Positions 54,601 through 64,000 of a stretch of 64,000 bases of DNA are shown piece after piece. Every line of letters starts with the position of its first letter. Position 1 is the first letter of the stretch. This DNA is from Glandiceps talaboti. Lineage: Eukaryota; Hemichordata; Enteropneusta; Spengelidae. The notes below the pieces were generated by a model. It searched no databases and had not been told where the DNA came from. It worked only from the letters and a program-made list of their open reading frames with translations. The stretch is from positions 31,654,176 to 31,718,175 of the forward strand of contig NC_135550.1 of assembly GCF_964340395.1 (NCBI RefSeq). The letters are read 5' to 3'. The translations under genes and the position numbers were made by a program.

Positions 54601-57122
54601 GAGGTTGAAATAAAAATGTGAACTCAATTAGATAAAAATGGAGACAAAATGGGAGAATAAAATGAAAATGTAAACTAAAAATAATGTTAAGACGTGTTTT
54701 GGCACTAATCTCACCTCATAAAATATACACAAGACGTCAAGGAGTACTTTAGTGCTCATATCACTTTTTATATCAGGGTCAATATTACATATATTGTAGT
54801 ATTTATTTATTGCCACTAAATGTCTTTTAACAGTGAATCATGTCACTATTCAATCACATTGAAGTGAAGTGCAAGTATTTGAGAGGACTGTGTCTTCTAC
54901 AAATATTCAGTAAGATTTGTTTTTGTGTGTACTACCTGGTTTCTTGGATTCCATTTTGGTAATTTTATGTGTAAAACAAAAACTGCCTGTAGTTTCATTG
55001 ATTGCTAGTTCTAGAATTATGTCCATAAAAGGAAAGGGGAAATTTTGTTGACTTGTATTTGATGAAAACTGAAGTAGCTAGTTGTTTCAATATCTTCACT
55101 GTGTATGGTTTCATTAAATTGCTGTCAATTTAAAAAAAAAAATTAAATGGATTTTGATGCGTCTGATTAAACTATTATTTTTGAGACTTGTGAGCTGAAG
55201 TTGACAAGAAGTTTGAATCCTTTCTGCAGGATATGAGAATGAAAAGGGGTGGTGTATGAATAAAATGACTCATCATACATACTGTTTTGACCAGGGTTTG
55301 ACATAAAAAAAAGTCATTGTTTCTAGTTCTGAGTATTATAGTAGACTGGTGGGTGTATCTCAAACAGGCAAACAGTAATGAAGACATTAAATCAATACCT
55401 TTGTATTGTAAACACTATAACCATTGATATGTATCAAATATTTTTAGTGGCAAACTCCTAAAGAGGTACATGTAATGATGTTAGTGTGAAGGACCCCCCA
55501 GATTGGACATTTAGAATTTTTGGACCTTCCATATAATCTGTTTGAGTAAACTGCCTTTCCATATCAGCAGGCACACTTAGGGGGTAATCAGATATTCCTC
55601 TTTAGTCGCATGATAATATTGATATGCAAAATTTCACTTTTACAAAAATATGTATGTTTTAAAGTCAGTAGTGTTGGATACATTGTTTCTTATTGGATAC
55701 ATTGTTTCTTATTTTTGTGCAGCTTTGGACAAGGATTAGAATTTAGTTAAAAACTGTTAACTGGTTGTTTGGCCAGAACAAAAGAATGAGCCCATGTAAT
55801 CCTAACACCAATGGAATGACCCAGGATTGAAACATAGCCCTTTAATATAATAACTAAATCTACCTGAACTCCCCACCATGTAAGATATGATGTGTGCCAC
55901 CCTATAATTAGTCAACACTCATGATTTGAGAGGCCTTATAGGGCTGAACAACATAGTCTACCCACCCACAATGTACATGTATTGGAATGATTTGAGAGGT
56001 CTTATAGGACTGAACAACAACATACAGTCTACCCACCACCAATAACATACATGTACAGTTTACCCACCAACAATGTACTGTACATGTATTGAAATGATTT
56101 GAGAGGTCTTATAGGACTGAACAGCAACATACAGTCTACCCACCACCAATAACATACAGTCTACTCACCACCAACATACAGTCTACCCACCACCAACAAC
56201 ATACAGTCTACCCACCAACAAGATACATGTATTGAAATGATATGAGAGGCCTTATAGGACTGAACAACAACATATAGTCTACCCACCACCAACAACATAC
56301 AGTCTACCCACCACCAATAACATACAGTCTACTCACCACCAACATACAGTCTACCCACCACCAACAACATACAGTCTACCCACCAACAAGATACATGTAT
56401 TGAAATGATATGAGAGGCCTTATAGGACTGAACAACAACATATAGTCTACCCACCACCAACATACAGTCTACCCACCACCAATAACATACAGTCTACTCA
56501 CCAACAAGATACATGTATTGAAATGATATGAGAGGCCTTATAGGACTGAACAACAGCATACAGTCTACCCACCACCAACAACATACAGTCTACCCACCAA
56601 CAAGATACGTTTATTCAAATGATGATCTTTGGAGATTTCTTGATTTCACCCTCGGTTATTGTTGTTGCAAAAATGCAGTATTTTGTCAAACGATAGGGCC
56701 CTCTGTGGTCAGTGTTTCATATTTTAAAGTTTCATTTGTGCACGCTCACATACATTCATAGTGAAATAAAAATGTATCCTATGCGAAGGACTTGATATCC
56801 TGTAATATGATTAATACGAATGTTAAAGATTAGTCTAGTTTCTGATAACCATGTTCCACTTTTACACTACATTATCTTCACACAATACGTCTAGTCAATG
56901 TCGTTATTCTCGTACAGAATTATGTGCTCCCCCCAACAGCATTAATATAAACGTGATGACATTGTGTCCCCATGTGATTTTAGCTTCAGTAGACAGGAGG
57001 TGGAGTTCATATTTTACATATCATATCAGTCCTAGAAAGGTCAACAACATTTGACCTTTGATTTCCCACAGTGCATAGTCAACAACTCACAACTATAGGC
57101 ATCACAAGGTGTGTGTGTATGT

Positions 57123-57220
<98 letters not shown>

Positions 57221-58540
57221 CTTAAAGTCAAAAAATGCCTGACTGATTGCCTTGAGATTTGGTGGAGACATTACTTTGGGTGTCTTGATGAAACATTGTT
57301 CAAATTAAAATGATCCAATCAGGGGTTTCAAGTTACGTTTACTGTCAACAAAAGTTGGTGTTCTCCAATGGAAGTCCATGAGGTATAAATGCTACGTAAC
57401 CACTTGGCTAAAGTTCATGTTATGTTCCATTATCCTGTTGAGATGTTTTCATGTTTGAAGTGTGTTTCTCTCACTGCATGTGTATGTCAGATATTGGATT
57501 TCAGTAGTGCACATTCCCATGGCATTGGCAGTATTTTTGAAATCTCTGTCACAGCCTAAATTACCTTATGGTGGATTGTTTTACAGTGACAACTGAAGTA
57601 TCAGTGAGGAGTGTACACTGTCAAGACCCAGGTATTCCTGACCATGCCATCCGTACACCACCAGAGGGGATAGGCACTTTCTACCTTGGTGCAAAAGTAC
57701 ATTACAGCTGTGAAGATGGGTACAGATTGAAAGGTTCAACTACTTTGGAGTGTATTGATGGTGGTGCATGGTTCTCTGATGATGAAAATCCATCATGCAT
57801 TTGTAAGTAATCAATCACAGAATTGCAAGAATACACTCACCTTTCTTATGTTTTGTGGAGAAAAGTTTGTCTGTATAAGAAATTGTGTCTAGCATTTTAT
57901 ACGTGTTATGATGTCTTTCAGTGTTATTGGTACAATAGAATCCAAGTAAACGTTAAGCCCAAAAGAACAACTAGCATTGGAATGAACAAGTAACTATAGG
58001 ATTCCCATTCATTGATGAAGCAAAGTAGTATGATTAGATATACTTTACTTGATCTTGTATAATGCCCCATTCAATAGAGAGCATGTGCAAATAGTTGCAA
58101 TGCCATCACATCCAAATACCTGATGACAAATAGTTGCAATGTGTGCACATCTAAATACCTGATGACAAATAGTTGCAATGCCTTCACATCTAAATACCTG
58201 ATGACAAATAGTTGCAATGCGTGCACATCTAAATACCTGATGACAAATAGTTGCAATGCCTTCACATCCAAATACCTGATGACAGTTATTAGAGGTTGTT
58301 AAAACATAGATGAATTCTGTTATATCCTTAAAGATGCGTATCATACTCTATAATGAAAAGTTCGGGGACTTCCTTTCCCATAACACAATTTTCTACATGT
58401 TTCAATTTAATCCTGGGAAACCATATAACATGTAATCATAGTTGTGCACATTTAGGTTTTTTACAAAAACAGTCAACCACGTGGTGATAATAAGCATAAC
58501 AGTACTAATAAAGTTCAGTAGTGCTGTAGGCATGGTGTGG

Positions 58541-58596
<56 letters not shown>

Positions 58597-61500
58597 AGTC
58601 TATCTGACTGTGGATGATGTGTGTGGGTGAACAACCTAAGCTGAAAAACCACCGGACCGATTGCCTTAGTATTTGGTGGGAACATTACTTGTGGTGTGTA
58701 GTTTGGAAATTGTTCAAAGCAAAATGATCACATCAAAGGTGTGTGATTTGGTCAAAACTCTGAAACACCAAAACTATAGAGTAGATTAGTCCAAAATTTG
58801 GTGGGAACATTCTTTTGTGTGTTTAGATTAAGAATTGTCCATCACATCAGTGATATGCAAATTAGGTCTAAAAATGTGTCTTTTTTGTCAAAAATATATA
58901 ATTCCAAAAGTACTGAGCAGATTGGGCTAAAATTTAATGTGGATGCATCTGGGGATACGTAGATGAAGGTGTATTCACCAATTAAAAGCAGTTGGTGTTG
59001 CTATGAACTAGAAGTCAATTCTTTTGTCATGTGAATCTTGATACAATTAAAATTTGATTTTTACAGCTAACCAGCCTTGTCTCATCAACATAATTGAAAA
59101 TGCCAATTTTGCTAGCAATGACTTCACAGATGGGTCTCACAGAAGTGGTGTCAAAGCAGGAGGCGTTGTGTCTATCTCATGTGATACAGGCTTCTACTTG
59201 TCTGATCAAACCTTGAGCCAAAATGTGTGTGGAAAGAATGGCAAGTGGGCATATGTATGGCCACAATGTATTGGTAAGATATGCTCACAGTTATTTCATT
59301 TAGCTTGTATATATTCTTTTAGCACAGTAGTACCAACAACCATGGATCTTTAAGTCCAGTTCTTGTCTTTTTTCAGGACCAGATAGATTTGAGTAGTGCT
59401 TGGGTACATATTTGGATTCCACTCACTACAGTGTAACCAGCAGAGTAGTAGATATAGTGATCTGAAGAATCAAACACAATATGTTGTCTAATGTCAATTT
59501 GTGATAGGTACAAGTATCAAAGTCACAAATATATAACATATACCAAAAAATCACAAAAGGTATATTGGTTATCAATAGCTTATCTGAATCCTTATGAAGT
59601 TTACTTTTTATATTTGGCATATTCACCTCTTCATTTTACCAATGTACAACAGGTCTGTGCCCGCCTCCTCCCTCTATTGAGAATGGTTATTATACTGTAA
59701 ATGGGGGTCATATGGAAAACCAGTATAAAGCTGAAGCTATCCTGTCCTACATGTGTTCAAGGGGTTACTCTTTGGTTGGAGACTCCAAACGTGTATGTTC
59801 TCAGGGCAGGTGGCAGGGTCAACAACCTTCATGTGGTAAGGAATTGTCAATTTCTACAATTTATTTGGTTGAATAGTTATAATGGCTGGATTTGAATCTG
59901 GTGTTTGCAAGTCTGAGCCTTGCCTCCCAGGGAGTTGAGAAAGTATCAAGGGCAATTGTGGCATTACAGGTCTATACAAGGGTTAATAATTGTAAAGCTC
60001 TTTTAGCACAGTGTTTGAAAGTGCTATATACAAACTACCATTATTATATATAGGAGTTTTTGGAATATGTTGTCCTTGAAGGACATTATCACTGTTACAC
60101 AACACAGACATAACTCTCTATACCTATTTGTTGTCATTTTTAGTAGTAACTAAGTAAAATATGGATGCTCATTTTAATCACAAAATGCTTCATAGCATAG
60201 ATGTAATAATTGAAACCCAGTTGAGATGTAACTAATTTACTCTAAGTGTTACACATATACGTGTAGGTAAAAACCCAAACCTTAGGTGTGTACATGTTCC
60301 ATTCAAGTGATTTACCAGTTGATGGACACTTTCATTGTTATTAATTACATGTTTACTTAATGTGATATGATAACAACAGCCCAATTTCATTGATGGTTAT
60401 GTAGATACTTTGCCCATAAAGTGGATTTATAGTTAATCTGAAAAAGTGTCATGCCAAAAAAAAAGATAAAAAGTTTGAAAGATGATATGAGCTGAAGAGA
60501 AACATTACTGTGCCTCTTTATAAATCCTACCACATCAAGTTTATTAGTCTGCTCAAGGTTGAACTTGGACTGTGTCATTATATGAAAGGGGTGGCTGTCC
60601 ATATATTCCCTTCAAGTACAATATGCTACCATGGTAATGCTTCACTGAAGTATGTTGGCAAATGCTGACAAGCTGTTTTATCCACATTTGCGAAATGTAA
60701 CCATCAAATCTTATTCTTGAATGATACTGATACAATATAGTGACATATTCAGTACTGAAGGCTGAACTTTTACTTTCTGATGTATTTTATTGCATGAAAA
60801 ACAGCCCATGTAGTATCATGTGGTTGTAGAACATTCACCAAGTCTATGCATCACATGGTGTGTCCTTTTATGGGTGTGGTAACAAATGCTACACTTAGAG
60901 ATACTTTGTTGTTTGTATTCCGCCTTACTTTTGCTTATATCAGTAACATAGAGCTCAAATAGCAACAAATCTTTCAATCGCCAAACATCTGTAAGATGTA
61001 AACATAATGAAGGATTTCATACCATGCACACAGAGCAAGACTGCAATGAAGAACCTCCTGCTATTGAAAATGGTGACTACATACTACATGGTGAACTTGG
61101 AGATGGAGTGAATGGATATCGCAGTAGCACTGAGGCCACATATCACTGTGATCCTGGTTATATGATAAATATAAATATTTTCAAATCACTGGTCTGTAGC
61201 AATGGTGAATGGGTAGGAGAACAACCAACATGCTGTAAGTTGATATCTATAATTGACGATAAACTGATTCAAATGCCTACATTCAGACTCGTGAAAAGAA
61301 TGTGAAACAATCTACTGGCCCTTTCCATTGTAACACCTTTGCACTTGATGATAGAAGTTAAGGTGAAGTTTTCTATCTTGTAAGTTCTAGCATAAGAAAA
61401 CATACACTAAATTAAATAGACTATGAAAATGTGTAAAGTATGTCTTTGGAAAGGTAGTGATACATGGTAGGTGGAATGTTCTGTAAACTAAACAGCGCCC

Positions 61501-64000
61501 TCTGTTGCTGTACAGTTTTCTGATGAGATGATATACTATGTTCGTCATTTCAGCTGCAAGTTGTGATATGCCACCAACTATTCCACATGGCTACATCTTG
61601 GGCATTATGCAGTCACCATTTCCAGTGTCAGGTGTAGTCACCTATTCCTGTGATCCGGATTACTATATTCAGGGCTGTGACCAACAAGCCTTCTTCATCA
61701 CCAACACTGTATGTCAAAGGGAATGTCTTGCATCCAGTACATGGTCTGGTAGTTTGCCAGTATGTGTTGCACTTGAACCTCAAGTTGGTATGTATAACAT
61801 GAATTTAGGGCTGCTGTTGTTGTCTGATGACATTTTCATATACAGAAGTTTGAAGTTAGAATCAAGCTGTTTTTAATACATGTTGAATTTATAACAGTCT
61901 TTTGCAAATCTAAACCTTAAAAAATATATGGCTGATTCATATTTTGAAATATAGCATTTGTTATTAGTTTACCTTAAATATTTTGTTTGATTCCATTATG
62001 TGCCAGCATAGAAAGAAAACTATGATAAATGATTTACAGTGATAATTGTTGCTGATGATGGAATAGTGGCTCCGATTACCATCACCATGATGTGTACTTG
62101 GTCTCATATATATATAGTCTTGTTTTTTCCCCAGAACACACTATTAAGGACACTAAGCCCCTTTTGTAATTTCTGAATTAAGGAAATAAAAGAAAATCAC
62201 TATGAAAACAAATTCAAAACAGCCACCAGACTATAGACCCTCTTTTTCTGGTCACCAACAGACAACGTCTGGCAATTTTGTCATCTTAGCCCTCTTTTGA
62301 AAAATTTCTCGAGAAAAGAATTTATAATGTCTAGCACTTAGTATTTAGGAACAAGTGTTTTCATTTCTATAAAGTTTAAGTAGATAGTCAGCGTCATAGC
62401 TCTTCAGATTTTCAATGACTTTCTCATGCTCTCTTGTTTTAGCTTATTGTGATGATCCAGGTGAGCCTGAACATGGTAAAAGGTGTTGTCAGGACAAATT
62501 TGAACCTGGTGACAAAGTTAGTTTCTATTGTGATGAGGGCTTCACTAGAACAGGCTCTCCTGAAAGAATTTGTTCCCAGGATGGCACTTGGACAGGGTCA
62601 CCAGCATCATGTTTTCCAGGTGAGACACTGATATGAAGCATGTTGGCAACTTTCTCTATGTTTTGTATTTGTGCATCAAGAATAGTGTAAAATCACAAAT
62701 ATTTCAAATTGAACTTTTTGACTAGCATCTGTTAAATGTTAAATGCTTGTACAGTCATCATGAAATGGAAGCTTTGTAACAAATAATGATGGACAGAGTT
62801 GTCAATTGACACCAGTCAAATTAGCCATGTTGGACAGAGTTGTCAATTGTCACCAATCAAATTAGCCATGTTGGACAGAGTTGTCAATTGTCACCAATCA
62901 AATTAGCCATGTTGGACAGAGTTGTCAATTGTCACCAATCAAATTAGCCATGTTGGACAGAGTTGTCAATTGTCACCAATCAAATTAGCCATGTTGGACA
63001 TTGTTGTCAATTGTCACCAATCAAATTAGCCATGTTGGACAGAGTTGTCAATTGTCACCAGTCAAATTAGCCATGTTGGACATTGTTGTCAATTGTCACC
63101 AATCAAATTAGCCATGTTGGGCAGAGTTGTCAATTGTCACCAATCAAATTAGCCATGTTGGACATTGTTGTCAATTGTCACCAATCAAATTAGCCATGTT
63201 GGACAGAGTTGTCAATTGTCACCAATCAAATTAGCCATGTTGGACAGAGTTGTCAATTGTCACCAATCAAATTAGCCATGTTGGACATTGTTGTCAATTG
63301 TCACCAATCAAATTAGTCATGTTGGACAGAGTTGTCAATTGTCACCAGTCAAATTAGCCATGTTGGACATTGTTGTCAATTGTCACCAATCAAATTAGCC
63401 ATGTTGGACAGAGTTGTCAATTGTCACCAATCAAATTAGCCATGTTGGACAGAGTTGTCAATTGTCACCAATCAAATTAGCCATGTTGGACAGAGTTGTC
63501 AATTGTCACCAATCAAATTAGCCATGTTGGACATTGTTGTCAATTGTCACCAATCAAATTAGTCATGTTGGACAGAGTTGTCAATTGTCACCAGTCAAAT
63601 TAGCCATGTTGGGTAATGTTGAATACACAATAGTACTTAAATATTTAAAAATTAATGTTAAATTAGTGATACTAGTAGGAACTGTAAATGAGATGAGGTG
63701 GAAATCTTTCATCATTCTTCAAATCTTGATAACTGATATGTTTTTACTTTGCAGTGAGCTCTAATGTTGTCACATCAGAACCACAGTCAGAAGGTATCTT
63801 CCTCACCAATACAACACTGACTATCGTCATAGCTACAACAGGGACCATACTTGGGGTGCTTATCATCATAATACTTCTCAGCTTGAAGAAATGTCATTAT
63901 CGTAACCGACGTTTGAGTCGCTCTCTCCCAATGCACCACTCACACAGACGTTCTCACTTGATGAGTCCAACAGACATAGACAGAGTTGCTCTTATTGCTT
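51694..64000 (+). CDS. SUSD4-like sushi/CCP type I membrane protein (3' end outside window)
   Basis: Eight exons are visible: 51694-51787, 57587-57802, 59067-59273, 59653-59835, 61034-61234, 61554-61787, 62443-62619 and 63755 to beyond 64000. Every intron is phase 1, so each CCP exon is symmetrical. Exon 1 encodes a signal peptide (MCPRLLFS...LLWLSILCHG, residues 1 to about 26). Exons 2-7 each encode one CCP domain with four framework Cys and a Trp near the fourth (residues about 32-437); domains 5 and 6 have two extra Cys. Exon 8 encodes a linker, a transmembrane helix at about 458-481 and a basic tail starting KKCHYRNRR. CCP1 (DPGIPDHAIRTPPEG) matches SUSD4 DPGIPENGFRTPSGG, and ALEPQV matches its ALEAQV. 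SUSD4 is a neural membrane protein that regulates complement and binds ubiquitin ligases. Six CCPs rather than four makes orthology likely, not certain. Confidence 0.85.
52239..52356. mobile_element. Small inverted-repeat element, 118 bp
   Basis: GTGAAGTCCTGCTTG at the left is mirrored by CAAGCAGGAC-TAT-CTTCAC at the right. There is no clear target duplication. Confidence 0.45.
52557..52673. mobile_element. Small palindromic MITE, 117 bp
   Basis: The left arm GCCCGTAGAGTTGTCTCGG and TGTTACTA are mirrored at the right end; the arms are about 45 bp with mismatches. It lies in intron 1 of the sushi gene. Confidence 0.6.
53447..54122. mobile_element. MITE with inverted ends ATTAGTCTAGTTCC, carrying a nested element
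   Basis: The ends are inverted over about 70 bp (including GTTATCTTCATACTGTACC). CTTTT flanks both sides (53442-53446 and 54123-54127), a possible 5-bp duplication in low-complexity sequence. Without the nested 264-bp insert it would be about 407 bp. A partial inverted relative lies at 56829-57035. Confidence 0.75.
53804..54067. mobile_element. hAT-like MITE nested in the preceding element, 264 bp
   Basis: It has perfect 16-bp inverted ends CAGGGGTGAACAAATC and is flanked by GTATA duplications (53799-53803 and 54068-54072). The CAGGG start is typical of hAT elements; the 5- or 6-bp duplication fits hAT5/hAT6-type groups better than the classical 8 bp. The duplication reconstructs the arm of the host element. 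Confidence 0.85.
54140..54490. repeat. Probable dispersed repeat starting with CTGT units
   Basis: Sequence after GGCTCTGTCTGTCTGTGTAT has the wording of low-copy dispersed repeats (TTTCAAACCTGGTACAAAGG and similar). No second full copy is in the window, so this is tentative. Confidence 0.3.
55915..56615. repeat. Composite minisatellite with higher-order structure
   Basis: Two unit types alternate: a short one with ACATACAGTCTACCCACCA, and a long one with TGAAATGATATGAGAGGCC and TTATAGGACTGAACAACAAC. Long blocks recur at about 55925, 55988, 56094, 56237, 56403 and 56520, with variable numbers of short units between. Confidence 0.93.
56829..57035. mobile_element. Partial inverted copy of the 53447-54122 MITE
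   Basis: On the minus strand it aligns with the right half of that element: GACTGATATGATATG, GGGGAC..ATGTCATCA, GTTTATAT..AATGCTGT and GGAGCAC. It lacks the nested insert, so it shows the pre-insertion state. Confidence 0.75.
57107..57330. repeat. (GT)n microsatellite plus inverted dispersed-repeat fragment
   Basis: GT units (57107-57218) lead into ACTTAAAGTCAAAAAATGCC and a GATTTGGTGGAGACATTACT phrase, the reverse orientation of the end of the 11-12-kb repeat. Confidence 0.75.
58083..58285. repeat. 39-bp minisatellite, about 5 copies
   Basis: Units contain CAAATAGTTGCAATGCCTTC and AAATACCTGATGA and lie in intron 2 of the sushi gene. The 39-bp length keeps minus-strand frames open. Confidence 0.93.
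58543..59000. repeat. (CTGT)n microsatellite plus inverted dispersed-repeat copy
   Basis: CTGT units (58543-58602) are followed by two iterations of the AATTTGGTGGGAACATTCTT phrase, each followed by a GTCAAAA..GATTGGGCTAAAATTT-type segment. It is related to 11640-12178 in reverse orientation. Confidence 0.7.
59881..60050 (+). mobile_element. SINE-like fragment
   Basis: GGATTTGAATCTGG resembles a tRNA B box. It is followed by CAAGTCTGAGCCTTGCCTCC, and the 3' end GTAAAGCTCTTTTAGCACAG...AAAGTGCTATATACAAAC with ATTATTA is the tail type seen in many animal SINEs that borrow a LINE 3' end. The A-box part is missing or degraded. Confidence 0.55.
62793..63612. repeat. 41-bp minisatellite, 20 copies
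   Basis: Units read GTTGTCAATTGTCACCAATC plus AAATTAGCCATGTTGGACA, ending in GAG or TTG. It is in the intron between the CCP6 and transmembrane exons of the sushi gene. Confidence 0.96.

Overview
The window is AT-rich animal nuclear DNA with spliced genes (GT-AG introns, signal-peptide and transmembrane exons) and very abundant microsatellites, minisatellites and short palindromic DNA transposons. All identified genes are bilaterian families: Mediator MED29, PAF1, B4GAT1-type glycosyltransferases and a sushi/CCP receptor-like protein. The repeat style suggests a marine invertebrate (hemichordate, echinoderm, amphioxus or lophotrochozoan-like), but the phylum cannot be decided from the sequence alone.

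Layout: 1-13.5 kb is mostly intergenic. It holds one orphan lysine/glutamate-rich terminal exon (minus, 318-750), a 5'-truncated LINE (about 9.1-9.5 kb), palindromic MITEs and dispersed repeats ending in CA microsatellites. MED29 (minus, 4 exons, 14014-16528) and PAF1 (plus, 13 exons, 16915-29322) are head to head, with 386 bp between start codons; the same pair is head to head in human. PAF1 intron 1 carries a 2.36-kb foldback-type transposon with a 9-bp target duplication, and intron 11 a 1.9-kb minisatellite. From 29.3 to 41.8 kb lie the PAF1 3' UTR, a 1.25-kb 38-bp minisatellite and gene-free DNA.

From 41.8 to 51.1 kb there are two tandem minus-strand B4GAT1-family genes (GT49, glucuronyltransferases of the alpha-dystroglycan matriglycan pathway). 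They share both intron positions and both phases. The upstream copy has an altered DxD motif and has lost a Cys pair, so it may be a pseudoenzyme. Their promoters share an ETS-like plus NRF1-like module.

From 51.7 kb to the window end runs a divergent gene for a type I membrane protein: signal peptide, six CCP/sushi domains (one exon each, all phase 1-1) and a transmembrane segment. It most resembles SUSD4 and its cytoplasmic tail runs off the window. The large introns hold nested MITEs, composite minisatellites and a SINE.

MED29 and PAF1 both act in RNA polymerase II transcription, which makes a shared promoter functionally sensible. All exon models were read by eye from splice sites and reading phase, with family resemblances from memory and no database search.
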